Below are positions 7,984 to 16,723 of a DNA stretch of 64,000 nt, piece after piece. The notes below the pieces were generated by a model. The model was not told the origin of the DNA. It made no database searches and saw nothing but the letters and a program-made list of their open reading frames with translations. Positions within the stretch are counted from its first letter, which is position 1, and the number at the start of each line of letters is the position of its first letter. This DNA is from Leptotrichia massiliensis (GTDB lineage Bacteria; Fusobacteriota; Fusobacteriia; Fusobacteriales; Leptotrichiaceae): NCBI RefSeq assembly GCF_900104625.1, contig NZ_FNVZ01000004.1, positions 186,001-250,000 on the forward strand, in the 5' to 3' direction. The position numbers and the translations under genes are program-made.

Positions 7984-9024
7984 ATGGAAAATATGGAATT
8001 TGAAGGTTTTGATAATATCGAAAATGATGATTCTGGTCGATTATATGAAATGGGTAAAAGCTACTACGACAGTGGCTCTGATATTTTAGCTGAAAAATAT
8101 TTAAAAGAAGCAGCTAAAGGTGGAAATAGAAAGGCCTTTCTTATGCTTGCTGACATTTATCTGAAATATGATAAATTAAATTTGGCAGAAAAATATTTAA
8201 AAAAAATTGCTGATGGTGGAGATTTTGAACTTCAAGATAAACTTGGGACTGTTTATAAAAGAAAATCGAACTTTGAATTGGCAGAATATTATTACAAATT
8301 GGCAATAAATAATGGAAATCAGAGAGCTCAATACAATTTGGGAAATTTATATTATTTATATAAGAAGAAAAATCTAGCAATAGATTATTTAAAACCTATT
8401 GCTGATGAAAGAGATCAGGAGGCTCAAGTATTACTTTCCAAAATTTATTATGATAATGGACAAGTTGATTTGGCTGAAGAATATTTACACAAAGCTAAAG
8501 ATAATGGGGAATCATATTATTTACTTGGAAAGCTTTATGGAGAAAAACAGGATATCGAAACTGCTGAAAGACATCTTAAAACAGCAGCAGACGATTTTGA
8601 TAATAAAAAAGCACAGGAAGTACTTTCAAAACTTTATACCGACAAAAATAATATGACTCTTGCAAAACACTATTTAACATTGCTTGCAGATGAAAACCAT
8701 TTGGAAGCCTTTGCACTGCTTGGAAATATATTTGCTGATGAAAAGAACTATAATCTTGCCTACACAAACTACGGACATTTTTTTGAAGGAAAAAAACGAG
8801 AAAATGCAAAAGTTGACATGAGAAAAATTGACGAAGCAAAACTTAAATTCAATTTTGGAAAATGTTGTATAAAACTTGGAAAATTCGATGTGGCTGAGCA
8901 AAACTTGAAAGGTAGCGAATATCTAAAAATTTCTGATAATGTAATTGAAGTTGCAAAACTTTACGAAGAAGCAGAACAGTTGAAATTGGCTATCCAATAC
9001 TACAAATCAGCTTTACATCTATAA
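7984..9024 (+). CDS. TPR/Sel1-like repeat protein
   Basis: 346 residues with no signal peptide, so probably cytoplasmic. It is built almost entirely of 34-36-residue helical repeats of the form LAEKYLKEAA-GG--KA---LA-IY, starting near residue 20 and recurring about eight times (LAEKYLKKIADGGD, LAEYYYKLAINNGN, LAEEYLHKAKDNGE, TAERHLKTAADD and others). Sel1/TPR repeats mediate protein-protein contacts; the partner is unknown. The ATG follows AGGAGG. The gene is followed by pyrD after 36 bases and may be co-transcribed with it. Confidence 0.85.
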   Translation: MENMEFEGFDNIENDDSGRLYEMGKSYYDSGSDILAEKYLKEAAKGGNRKAFLMLADIYLKYDKLNLAEKYLKKIADGGDFELQDKLGTVYKRKSNFELAEYYYKLAINNGNQRAQYNLGNLYYLYKKKNLAIDYLKPIADERDQEAQVLLSKIYYDNGQVDLAEEYLHKAKDNGESYYLLGKLYGEKQDIETAERHLKTAADDFDNKKAQEVLSKLYTDKNNMTLAKHYLTLLADENHLEAFALLGNIFADEKNYNLAYTNYGHFFEGKKRENAKVDMRKIDEAKLKFNFGKCCIKLGKFDVAEQNLKGSEYLKISDNVIEVAKLYEEAEQLKLAIQYYKSALHL

Positions 9025-9060
9025 TTTAAAAAAATAAAATAATTAATCTTAGGAGGAAAA

Positions 9061-9993
9061 ATGGCAACTACAAAAACATCCATCGGTAATTTTGATTTTG
9101 AAAACTGCTTTATGAATGCAGCGGGAGTTTACTGCTACGACAGAAATGAATTGGAACAACTTATAAATTCACAGGCTGGAACATTTGTCACGAAAACTGC
9201 CACATTACAGTCCCGTCCTGGAAATCCAGAGCCTAGGTATCATGACACAGCTCTGGGAAGCATAAATTCAATGGGACTTCCAAATTTGGGATTTGATTAC
9301 TATTTAGATTATTTACTGGAATTACAGAAAACACATCCTGACAGAACTTTCTTTTTCTCGCTTGTAGGAATGTCGACAGAAGACACTCACGCATTACTAA
9401 AAAAAGTTCAGGAAAGTGATTTTAAGGGAATAACAGAACTTAACCTGTCTTGTCCAAATGTGCCAGGAAAACCACAAATTGCCTATGATTTGGAAACTAC
9501 TGAAAAGTTGTTGGCAGATATTTTTTCATATTTCAAAAAGCCGCTTGGAATAAAATTGCCTCCCTACTTTGATATTGTTCACTTCGATCAGGCAGCCGCA
9601 GTATTCAATAAATTTCCATTGACATTCATAAATTGTATAAACAGCGTTGGAAATGGACTTGTAATTGAAGATGAAAGTGTTGTAATAAAGCCTAAAAATG
9701 GATTTGGAGGAATTGGTGGAGAATATATAAAACCAACTGCCCTTGCTAATGTTCACGCCTTTTATCAAAGATTGAATCCTTCTATTAAAATTATTGGAAC
9801 AGGCGGTGTTCTTACAGGACAAGATGCTTTTGAGCATATTTTATGTGGGGCGAGCATGGTTCAAATTGGTACAACTTTACACAAGGAAGGTCCTGTTGCT
9901 TTTGAGAGAATAACTAACGAATTAAAAGATATTATGGATAAAAAAGGATACAAAACTATTGAAGATTTTAGAGGAAAATTGAAATATTTATAA
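9061..9993 (+). CDS. pyrD: Dihydroorotate dehydrogenase, class 1A
   Basis: 310 residues, the usual length for class 1A. It oxidises dihydroorotate to orotate in pyrimidine synthesis; class 1A enzymes are soluble FMN homodimers that use fumarate. The catalytic Cys loop [12 protein letters not shown], the FMN-binding GIKLPPYFD, the INSVGNGL segment and the [17 protein letters not shown] phosphate-binding region are all present. No pyrK-type partner lies nearby, which agrees with class 1A. The ATG follows AGGAGG. No other pyr genes are in the window. Confidence 0.95.
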   Translation: MATTKTSIGNFDFENCFMNAAGVYCYDRNELEQLINSQAGTFVTKTATLQSRPGNPEPRYHDTALGSINSMGLPNLGFDYYLDYLLELQKTHPDRTFFFSLVGMSTEDTHALLKKVQESDFKGITELNLSCPNVPGKPQIAYDLETTEKLLADIFSYFKKPLGIKLPPYFDIVHFDQAAAVFNKFPLTFINCINSVGNGLVIEDESVVIKPKNGFGGIGGEYIKPTALANVHAFYQRLNPSIKIIGTGGVLTGQDAFEHILCGASMVQIGTTLHKEGPVAFERITNELKDIMDKKGYKTIEDFRGKLKYL

Positions 9994-10079
9994 TTTTTTA
10001 CAATAAATTTTTTTGATCCCTCTATTTCAATAGTGAATTTAATAATAGAAAAACAAAGTAAAAAAGCAAGGTGATAAAA

Positions 10080-10814
10080 ATGGATAAAATAAGTTTGCTT
10101 CAAAAAACAATTGATGAAAGTAAAAGAGTTGTCTTTTTTGGAGGTGCAGGCGTTTCTACAGAATCAGGCATTCCTGATTTTAGAAGTGCAAATGGAGTCT
10201 ACAATTTAAAACTTGATAGGAATTTTTCTCCAGAAGAGCTTGTTTCTCACACAATGTATGAAAAATATCCAGAAGAATTTTATGATTTTTATAAAAAACA
10301 TCTTGTTTATCCAAATGCAAAACCGAATTTTGCTCATAAATATTTGGCAAGGCTGGAACAAGATGGAAAATTGACGGCTGTTATTACTCAAAATATCGAC
10401 TGCCTGCATGAAATGGCTGGAAGCAAAAACGTCTTGAAACTGCATGGAACTGTTGACAGCAATACTTGTGTTATTTGCGGTAAAAAATACAATATGGAAG
10501 AATTTTTAGAAATCTGTGAAACTGAAAATATCCCTCATTGTTTAAAATGTGACGGAATTATAAAACCAGATGTTACTTTGTATGAAGAAGTTCCTAATCC
10601 AGATACTTTTAGAAAAGCAATAAACGAAATATCCAAAACTGATACACTAATTATAGGCGGAACTTCGCTTATCGTGTATCCAGCCGCTTCCCTTATACAT
10701 TATTTTCAAGGAAAAAATCTTGTGTTAATAAATAAATCCAAGACTGAGCAGGACAATTTTGCAAATTTAGTTATACACGAAAGCATAGGAGAAGTTTTTA
10801 AAAAATTAAAATAA
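10080..10814 (+). CDS. Sir2-family NAD-dependent protein deacylase
   Basis: 244 residues. Sirtuins remove acyl groups from lysine using NAD. The NAD motif GAGVSTESGIPDFRS covers residues 22-36, TQNID residues 103-107, the catalytic His is His122 in LHGTVDS, and a structural zinc site is formed by Cys130, Cys133, Cys154 and Cys157. The start was set at the ATG at 10080 because AAGGTGAT (10068-10075) is an ideal ribosome site for it; a GTG at 10071 in the same frame lies inside that site. The small phosphatase gene follows after 32 bases. Confidence 0.93.
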   Translation: MDKISLLQKTIDESKRVVFFGGAGVSTESGIPDFRSANGVYNLKLDRNFSPEELVSHTMYEKYPEEFYDFYKKHLVYPNAKPNFAHKYLARLEQDGKLTAVITQNIDCLHEMAGSKNVLKLHGTVDSNTCVICGKKYNMEEFLEICETENIPHCLKCDGIIKPDVTLYEEVPNPDTFRKAINEISKTDTLIIGGTSLIVYPAASLIHYFQGKNLVLINKSKTEQDNFANLVIHESIGEVFKKLK

Positions 10815-10846
10815 TTAGATTAAAATAAAAAAATAAAGAGGTGAAA

Positions 10847-11311
10847 ATGGTAAAAGTATTATTTGTCTGTCTAGGAAATATATGCCGTTCCCCAATGGCA
10901 GAAGCAGTCTTTCGGGAAATAGTAAAAAAGGAAAAACTTTCTGACAAAATCATTATTGATTCAGCAGCGACAAGTTCATGGGAACACGGAAATCCAGTTC
11001 ATCACGGTACTAAAACTAGGCTCGCCAAAGAAGGAATAAGTGTAAAAGGAATGTATTCCAGAATTTTAAATAACGATGATTTGGATGCCGATTATATTAT
11101 TGGGATGGACGAAAGCAATATAGAAAATATCAAACTTTTTACAAATGGAAAAAATAAAGGCGAAATAAGAATGCTGTTAGAATACGCAGGAGAAAAACGG
11201 GAAATAAAAGATCCGTGGTTTACTGGCGATTTTGATACAACTTATGATGATGTAGTAAAAGGTTGTAAAGCGTTGTTAGAATTTATTAAAAAAAATGATT
11301 TGAATATTTAA
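10847..11311 (+). CDS. Low-molecular-weight protein tyrosine phosphatase
   Basis: 154 residues from the ATG at 10847, which follows AGAGGTG; an in-frame GTG at 10841 is part of the ribosome site. The P-loop is CLGNICR (Cys8 to Arg14, the CX5R signature) and the general acid Asp lies in KDPWFTGDFD near residue 124. The family dephosphorylates tyrosine or arginine on proteins. It is the last gene of the plus-strand cluster and is followed by a strong terminator. No tyrosine kinase gene is visible in the window. Confidence 0.93.
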   Translation: MVKVLFVCLGNICRSPMAEAVFREIVKKEKLSDKIIIDSAATSSWEHGNPVHHGTKTRLAKEGISVKGMYSRILNNDDLDADYIIGMDESNIENIKLFTNGKNKGEIRMLLEYAGEKREIKDPWFTGDFDTTYDDVVKGCKALLEFIKKNDLNI

Positions 11312-11324
11312 ATTTATAAATAAG

Positions 11325-11353
11325 ACTTTTGAGAAAATAATTTTCTTAAAAGT
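11325..11353 (+). terminator. Terminator of the phosphatase gene
   Basis: ACTTTTGAGAAAAT and ATTTTCTTAAAAGT form a long stem followed by seven T. Confidence 0.85.
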
Positions 11354-11417
11354 TTTTTTGATTTAATCTAAACAATATTTAAATAACTAATTTATTATAA
11401 TTTTTTTTAATAGGTTC

Positions 11418-11500
11418 TAATACTATTCCCCGTTTAAATAACGAATGAGTAAAGAATTAAAACTTTTATATAGTTTCTATTTTATAATGGAATTTAATAT
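11418..11500 (+). repeat. Dispersed intergenic repeat, family 3, copy 1
   Basis: The blocks TAATACTATTCC, TTTAAATA-CGAATG, ATTAAAACTTTT, ATATAGTTT and TATTTT-TAAT occur in the same order at 47593-47704, where about 30 extra bases are inserted. Both copies sit just downstream of a terminator hairpin of a plus-strand gene. Confidence 0.55.
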
Positions 11501-11640
11501 TAGTTTTTTTCTTTTTTTGGCAAGATTGCTCATTGTCACAACCCCTTATCTTGTATTAAAGGTTTATCCTGATAATTAAAACAAAAAAATTATAGTTTTG
11601 TATCCAAATTTTTTTATCAGATTTTTTTATAATAACAAAA

Positions 11641-11670
11641 AGAGAGACGTTTTTAAATAACCATCTCTCT
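11641..11670 (-). terminator. Minus-strand terminator-like hairpin
   Basis: AGAGAGA (11641-11647) pairs with TCTCTCT (11664-11670), and on the minus strand it is followed by TTTTTGTT. The only transcript it could end comes from the gene-less stretch at 11671-11902. Confidence 0.5.
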
Positions 11671-11902
11671 TCCCAAATTTTACATTACTATTTAATTTCC
11701 CAAGAAATTTCAATCTTTTGGCATGCCTTAATTCTCTCACAATTAAATTAATTAACGTAAAAAATTATATCTAAATTTCAGTTTTTTATAATTTTTCAAT
11801 AATTTTCTCTTATCATCACTTCCCTTTCACCTCCATTTTACTCTCAATTTATCTTAAATACAAGTTTTTTTCAAAATAATAAAAAAATTATTGATAATAA
11901 AA

Positions 11903-11945
11903 AAGTACACCTTCAATGCCTTTTTCAAACATTTCCAGTGTACTT
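11903..11945 (-). terminator. Terminator of the aminotransferase gene
   Basis: AAGTACAC (11903-11910) pairs with GTGTACTT (11938-11945); on the minus strand a T-run follows. Confidence 0.8.
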
Positions 11946-11949
11946 ACCT

Positions 11950-12888
11950 TTATTCTACAATAAATAACCATTCAGAAGACAATTCATGTTCTCCATTGAT
12001 TACTTTTTCATATTCTGATTTTAACAATTTATGAAATTTACCTGCTTGTGGTTTTGCATTAAAGTCTAACTGCCCAATAGGACGTTTGTCCAATGATTCT
12101 GCATAAGTAATTTTCATTGCTGTTCCTGTTACTAGCAGTTCGTCTGCTGTGAATACCATTGATCTGTCAATTTTTCCACGATTTATTTTATATCCATTGT
12201 GTTCTAATAATTCCAATGCTGATCTTACTGTAATTCCTTCAAGAGCTGCATTTCCAGTATCAGGGATTATTATTTGCCCTCTGTAAACCAGTATTATATT
12301 TGCAACTGACACTTCTACCACGTTTCCAGCATCATCAAACATTAATGCATCATCATAACCGTTTCTTTGAGCGTCACTTGTCGCAAGGAACGAGTTAATG
12401 TATGAACCTCCTGCTTTCGCTTTCGTAGGAATTGCCGAATCATTATACTTTCTATAAGTCGAACTCATTAAGTTCAGTCCGCCTTCTGTACTTACATAAT
12501 CTGCAAGCGGCAGCATGTAAATTGCCAAATCAAAGTCTAATCCTGCTTTTTTAGGTGACAATCTAGGCTCTTTACAAAATACAAATGGACGCATATAAAA
12601 ATCTTCTTTTACATCGTTTTTCTTAACTAAATCTGTAACAATATCCTTAAATTCATCCCAAGTTATAAAATATTCAAATCCTAACATTTTTGACGCATTC
12701 ATTAATCTTATATAGTGATCTTTCAGTCTAAAAATCGCTACTTTCCCATTTCTGTAATATCCTCTGATTCCACCAAAGCAAGTTGTTCCATATTGTAAAC
12801 TGTGTGTAGCAATACTAACTGTTGCTTTTTCAAATTCCACTATTTCTTTATCGAAATATGCAAATTTCATAAATTCTGTCTTTGCCAT
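11950..12888 (-). CDS. ilvE: Branched-chain amino acid aminotransferase (class IV)
   Basis: 312 residues. It transfers amino groups between glutamate and branched-chain 2-oxo acids using PLP. The fold-type IV pattern is clear: SLQYGTTCFGGIRGY near the N-terminus, the PLP-lysine region PTKAKAGGSYINS, then EVSVANIILV, ALEGITVRSALELL and ELLVTGTAM. The ATG follows GGAGGTAAAATTAG. No other branched-chain synthesis gene and no T-box leader is visible, so a catabolic or standalone role is possible. Confidence 0.92.
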   Translation of the reverse strand: MAKTEFMKFAYFDKEIVEFEKATVSIATHSLQYGTTCFGGIRGYYRNGKVAIFRLKDHYIRLMNASKMLGFEYFITWDEFKDIVTDLVKKNDVKEDFYMRPFVFCKEPRLSPKKAGLDFDLAIYMLPLADYVSTEGGLNLMSSTYRKYNDSAIPTKAKAGGSYINSFLATSDAQRNGYDDALMFDDAGNVVEVSVANIILVYRGQIIIPDTGNAALEGITVRSALELLEHNGYKINRGKIDRSMVFTADELLVTGTAMKITYAESLDKRPIGQLDFNAKPQAGKFHKLLKSEYEKVINGEHELSSEWLFIVE

Positions 12889-13057
12889 CTAATTTTACCT
12901 CCATGTATTTCAGTATTCTAATATTTACTTTTATATTTTAGCACTTTTTTAAAATTATGTAAAATTTATTTTTTATAATTAACTATATATATTATATATA
13001 TTTAAATGCTAAAATTATAATTTTTTCTTAATTTTATCATATTTTGAATTTGTAAAA

Positions 13058-14860
13058 TTAGACTCCATAAACTTTCATAAGTTCATCCAGCTCTTTTTTC
13101 TCTTCCATTTCCTGAACTTTTTTTACAGATAATGCAATTGATTTTCTCTTATCATTAATATCCGTAATTACAGCCTCAACTTTATCTCCAACAGAGAATT
13201 TTTCAGAAATATCCTTCAAAACTTCCTCTGCCAATTCCCGTTTTGGTATAATTCCGTTAAATCTGTCTGTCAATTTAACAAGTACAAAGTTTTCTTGGAT
13301 TTCCACAATCTCAGTATTTACAATATTCCCTTTCTTATATTGCTCTGTAACTTCCTTCCAAGGCGATTTTTCAAGTTGCTTGATACTTCCAGAAAGTTTT
13401 TTATCAAGTTTATCAACTACTATTACTTTAAATTTTACTTCATCGCCAACTTTATATTCTTTATGTTCTTTTCTGTCCCATGAAAATTCATTTTTATGAA
13501 TAAACACTTCGATTCCTTTTTCAAGTTCTACAAAAATTCCGTAATCTTGAACATTCATAACTTTTCCTTTAAACTCATTATCAAAGTCATAAGTTTCCTC
13601 AAGAACTTCCCATCTGTCATCAAGCAATGCTTTAGCACTCAAAGTAATTCTATTTTTTTCATCATTAAAGTCAACTATTTTAAATTTGATTACGTCTCCT
13701 GCCTTATATTTTGAAGACAAGTTAGTTTCTCTCTTATACGACAAGTCAGATACATGTAAAAGTCCGTCAATATCTTTTTCCAATGAAATTAACAATCCAA
13801 AGTCAAATACTTCTGTTATTGGTTTTTCGATAATATCTCCGATGTGGTATTTTTCCTTAACTGTATCCCAAGGGTTTTCTGACAATTGTTTTACACTTAA
13901 CTTAACATTTTTCTTTTCATCTTCAATTTGAATAATTTTTGCAGAAAATTTGTTTCCTTCCTTATAGTTTTTAAGCTCTTTAGCTCCATTGTGCCAAGCC
14001 AACTCTGACACATGTACAAATCCAGAATTTCCATCAACAGTTACAACTAACCCAAAATCAAGCACATCCTTCACAACTGCCTCAACTACATCTCCTACAT
14101 TATGGCTTGCCGCAAATGTAACCCAAGGGTCTTCTGATAATTGTTTTATGCTTAATTTCAATCTATTTTTTTCAGCATCTTTCTCAATAATTTTAGCACT
14201 TATTTCATTACCAATTTCATATTTTTCAGTCAAATTATCCACTTGATCCCAAGAAATTTCAGATATATGAATAAATCCACTAGTTGCTTCCAAGTCCAAA
14301 ATAATACCAAAATCGAATACTTCCTTAATTTTACCAGTAACTACATCTCCAATATTTACTTTTTCAAAATATTTTTCTTCTTCAATTTTTATTAAGTCAC
14401 TTCTTGAAATAGTTATATTACTCTTATTTTTTTCCTTTATTAAAAATTTAAATTTTTGTCCTGTATAATCTTTATTTTTGTCAAATCTGGCAAGTGAAAA
14501 TGGTAGAAATGCTTCATTTTTTCCTATTCTTACAGTGTATCCACCTTTAATTTTCTTAATAATTTCTCCTGTTACAATGTCGTCTACATTAAATGAGGCT
14601 AGTTCTTTGGCCTTATCCAATAAAAATTTTGAAACAATGATATTGTCTTCATCTTCTCTTAAAACTTTTACTTCAATTTTATCTCCTATTTCAAAATCTT
14701 TAACTTCACTAGCATAAATTCTTCCTTCTTTTTTTGCATTCAAATCAAGAAATCCGAAATCAAGCTCTTTTCTAGTTATTACTCCTTCCACTACATCTCC
14801 AGATTTTTTTTCTTCTGGCAAATAATCTTCCAACAATACTTCAAATTCTTTTTCGTTCAT
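13058..14860 (-). CDS. rpsA: Ribosomal protein S1 with seven S1 domains
   Basis: 600 residues, made of S1 RNA-binding domains in series. By my reading there are seven, starting near residues 19, 90, 170, 255, 341, 427 and 511; domains 3 and 4 carry the best-conserved FGFVHVSEL-type core. E. coli S1 has six. S1 helps the 30S subunit bind and unwind mRNA leaders. It lies 65 bases downstream of ptsH in the same direction. There is no Shine-Dalgarno close to the ATG at 14860; the only candidate is 37 nt upstream with a 7-bp hairpin in between, which suggests structured and possibly autogenous control, as in E. coli rpsA. Confidence 0.92.
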   Translation of the reverse strand: MNEKEFEVLLEDYLPEEKKSGDVVEGVITRKELDFGFLDLNAKKEGRIYASEVKDFEIGDKIEVKVLREDEDNIIVSKFLLDKAKELASFNVDDIVTGEIIKKIKGGYTVRIGKNEAFLPFSLARFDKNKDYTGQKFKFLIKEKNKSNITISRSDLIKIEEEKYFEKVNIGDVVTGKIKEVFDFGIILDLEATSGFIHISEISWDQVDNLTEKYEIGNEISAKIIEKDAEKNRLKLSIKQLSEDPWVTFAASHNVGDVVEAVVKDVLDFGLVVTVDGNSGFVHVSELAWHNGAKELKNYKEGNKFSAKIIQIEDEKKNVKLSVKQLSENPWDTVKEKYHIGDIIEKPITEVFDFGLLISLEKDIDGLLHVSDLSYKRETNLSSKYKAGDVIKFKIVDFNDEKNRITLSAKALLDDRWEVLEETYDFDNEFKGKVMNVQDYGIFVELEKGIEVFIHKNEFSWDRKEHKEYKVGDEVKFKVIVVDKLDKKLSGSIKQLEKSPWKEVTEQYKKGNIVNTEIVEIQENFVLVKLTDRFNGIIPKRELAEEVLKDISEKFSVGDKVEAVITDINDKRKSIALSVKKVQEMEEKKELDELMKVYGV

Positions 14861-14870
14861 TTTGTACTCT

Positions 14871-14904
14871 AGAACTACTTATATTAGCTAGTTCTTTCTC
14901 CCTT
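14871..14904 (-). promoter_or_regulatory. Shine-Dalgarno plus bridging hairpin before rpsA
   Basis: On the minus strand AAGGGAG (14898-14904) is followed after 2 nt by a perfect 7-bp stem (14889-14895 with 14871-14877, 11-nt loop) and then by 10 nt and the ATG. Removing the 25-nt hairpin brings the Shine-Dalgarno to 12 nt from the start. Confidence 0.6.
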
Positions 14905-14925
14905 CTTTATATTTTGTTTATAAAA

Positions 14926-15219
14926 TTATTTTTCAAAAAATTTATCAATTTCAATTATTTGTCTTAATTCTTCCAATAGTTTACTTTCTTCATCAAGGTT
15001 CTCTCCATTTTCTGAAACAGCCCTAAGTTTTAATTGTTCTCCTTTTGCTGCTCCAAGAGTCATCACTCCAAATACATTTTTTCCATCAATAATTTCATTT
15101 TCTCCAATTTTTTCTATTTCCAAAGTTACTTTGTATCGTTTTGCAATATTTACAATTTGCCCTGCAGGACGTGCATGAACTCCCTGCTCATTTTTTATTT
15201 CCACAACAATTTCCTTCAT
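14926..15219 (-). CDS. ptsH: Phosphocarrier protein HPr
   Basis: 97 residues, slightly longer than the usual 85-88 because of a C-terminal tail ending IDKFFEK. HPr passes phosphate from enzyme I to sugar-specific EII proteins. The phosphorylated His15 is in GVHARPA. The position of the regulatory Ser46 of Bacillus and E. coli HPr is occupied by Asn48 in GKNVFGVMTLG, so HPr-kinase control seems unavailable. Enzyme I is not in the window. The ATG follows AGGAAGGAAAG. The gene precedes rpsA in the same direction. Confidence 0.94.
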   Translation of the reverse strand: MKEIVVEIKNEQGVHARPAGQIVNIAKRYKVTLEIEKIGENEIIDGKNVFGVMTLGAAKGEQLKLRAVSENGENLDEESKLLEELRQIIEIDKFFEK

Positions 15220-15373
15220 AACTTTCCTTCCTGATTGTTCAAATGCTTTGTTTTACGATATTTAATATCAAAATTTAAACAATACGAATATAAACCTATG
15301 TAAATAATATCATTTATTGCATTAAAAATCAATATTTATATAAATTTTTTATAAAATCAATATAAACAAAAAA

Positions 15374-15399
15374 AGAGAGACATAATTAAATGTCCCTCT
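15374..15399 (-). terminator. Terminator of the ompA-like gene
   Basis: On the minus strand AGAGGGACAT pairs with ATGTCTCTCT (one G-U) and a run of seven T follows. Confidence 0.85.
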
Positions 15400-15433
15400 G
15401 AATACTTATAAATTTCTATTTTAATTTAAAAGA

Positions 15434-16531
15434 TTATTGGTTAATAAATCTTACGTTACTAAAGTCAACGTTTTGGAAGAATAATTCAACTCTTCTGTTG
15501 TTGTATCTTCCATCAACAGTATCGTTAGTATCAGCTGGATTTTTTTCTCCTTGTCCAGTGATTGTTCCATAAGATATTGAGTTTTTCAATCCATAGTCTC
15601 TTAACAATCTAGCAACATTTTGTGCTCTTGCTACTGATAATTTTTGGTTATAAGCATCTGATCCAGTTGAATCTGTATGTCCAACAAAATCAATTGATCC
15701 ACCATCAGCGAATTGGTTAATTACACCTGCGATAGTTCTCAAGTCAGCAGCTTCGTTTTCATTAGGTACTCTACCGTCAACTTTAAATCCTCTAATTACA
15801 CATTTTTTATCTTCTACTGAACAGCTAAATGGTAATGTTGCAGTATTATTAACAATTGGTGCTGGTTCTGGAGCTGGTGCAGGTACTGGAGTTGGTACAG
15901 GTACTTGCACAGTTTGAGTTATAATTTTAGGTGATCTGTCATTTTTCAATTGTCCAAATCTATATCCTACTCTAACTCCTACTGAATCAGTATAATTTCT
16001 TGTTCTATATGCATCTCCTACAGTATTAGTTCCTTTAACTTTAACGTTTGCTCTTTCATAAATAGCTTCTAATGAAACTGGTCCAAATTCAGTTCCTAAT
16101 CCTGCAGCTACATATAATCCACCCTTAACATCATTATTTACATTTTTAGTTTCTTTAGCAAAATTATATCCTGCTCTTCCTAATACGTATAATGCGTCAT
16201 TTCCATTGTTAGTTGTGATTAAATTAAATTTACCTAAAGCATAAACTGGAACATTTCTCATCAATTTAGCATTATCATCTCTTCTTTTGATTTTACCAGA
16301 GTTAGCTGATAATTTGTATTCTGCTCCTAATCCCCACTCAAATTCACCTTGGTTATCAACGATATATTCTAAACCAAGTGTTGGTCCATTTTTAAATCTA
16401 TAGTCTTCACTAAATTCACTTGAACCTGCTTTAAATTTTCTGTAGAAATCATATCCACCTTTAACTTGGACTTCAGATGCTACAGCATTTAAAGCTAATA
16501 AAGCTGTTCCTAAAATAACTAATTTTTTCAT
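15434..16531 (-). CDS. OmpA-family outer-membrane protein
   Basis: 365 residues. The signal peptide ends near ALNAVASE. Residues about 20-205 look like an eight-stranded beta-barrel, ending GVRVGYRFGQL. A Pro-rich linker with repeated PVP/PAP follows (about 210-232), then a C-terminal OmpA peptidoglycan-binding domain (about 255-355) with DFVGHTDSTG, KLSVARAQNVARLL and YNNRRVELFF. It anchors the outer membrane to the cell wall and probably acts as a porin-like barrel. Two promoters and a long leader lie upstream and a strong terminator follows, consistent with high, independent expression. Confidence 0.93.
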   Translation of the reverse strand: MKKLVILGTALLALNAVASEVQVKGGYDFYRKFKAGSSEFSEDYRFKNGPTLGLEYIVDNQGEFEWGLGAEYKLSANSGKIKRRDDNAKLMRNVPVYALGKFNLITTNNGNDALYVLGRAGYNFAKETKNVNNDVKGGLYVAAGLGTEFGPVSLEAIYERANVKVKGTNTVGDAYRTRNYTDSVGVRVGYRFGQLKNDRSPKIITQTVQVPVPTPVPAPAPEPAPIVNNTATLPFSCSVEDKKCVIRGFKVDGRVPNENEAADLRTIAGVINQFADGGSIDFVGHTDSTGSDAYNQKLSVARAQNVARLLRDYGLKNSISYGTITGQGEKNPADTNDTVDGRYNNRRVELFFQNVDFSNVRFINQ

Positions 16532-16607
16532 TTCAATTCCTCCTGAATTTCATTTTGTTTTCTCTAACTTTTAAATTAGTACTGTTTTCTCCTAATCCTC
16601 TTAATAA

Positions 16608-16636
16608 ATTATACAACATTTTAGGTAAAAAATCAA
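16608..16636 (-). promoter_or_regulatory. Proximal promoter of the ompA-like gene
   Basis: TTGATT (16631-16636) and TATAAT (16608-16613) with a 17-base spacer on the minus strand. Confidence 0.75.
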
Positions 16637-16694
16637 TACTTTAGCTTTTACATTAAAAACATTCTTTAGCTAAAACTTTTTGTTTTACATATAT

Positions 16695-16723
16695 ATGATA
16701 ACATTTTTTTAATAAAAAGTCAA
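16695..16723 (-). promoter_or_regulatory. Distal promoter of the ompA-like gene
   Basis: TTGACT (16718-16723) and TATCAT (16695-16700) with a 17-base spacer on the minus strand. It would give a leader of about 160 nt. Confidence 0.65.

Larger units (their letters stand above)
11312..11949. other. Intergenic region with terminators and a repeat
   Basis: 638 bases without a convincing gene. Contents: terminator of the phosphatase gene (11325-11353), family 3 repeat (11418-11500), a minus-strand hairpin with T-run (11641-11670) and the terminator of the aminotransferase gene (11903-11945). On the minus strand near 11836-11850 there is a very good ribosome site (GGAGGTGAAAGGGAAG), but it is followed only by frames of about six codons, so it may be the remnant of a lost gene. 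Confidence 0.55.

Noticed and set aside
10080-10814. A sirtuin-macrodomain system (SirTM-like) linking the Sir2 gene with the macrodomain gene at 53152-53715
   Set aside because: The two genes are 42 kb apart. The sirtuin lies with pyrD and a phosphatase and has an ordinary deacylase sequence; no lipoyl-carrier or GcvH-like gene is beside either.
11800-11860. Excellent ribosome site (GGAGGTGAAAGGGAAG) on the minus strand
   Set aside because: All frames after it close within about six to seven codons; no peptide gene can be supported. Noted only as a possible remnant.
15434-16531. FomA-type porin for the OmpA-like gene
   Set aside because: The clear C-terminal OmpA peptidoglycan-binding domain and Pro-rich linker place it in the OmpA family instead.
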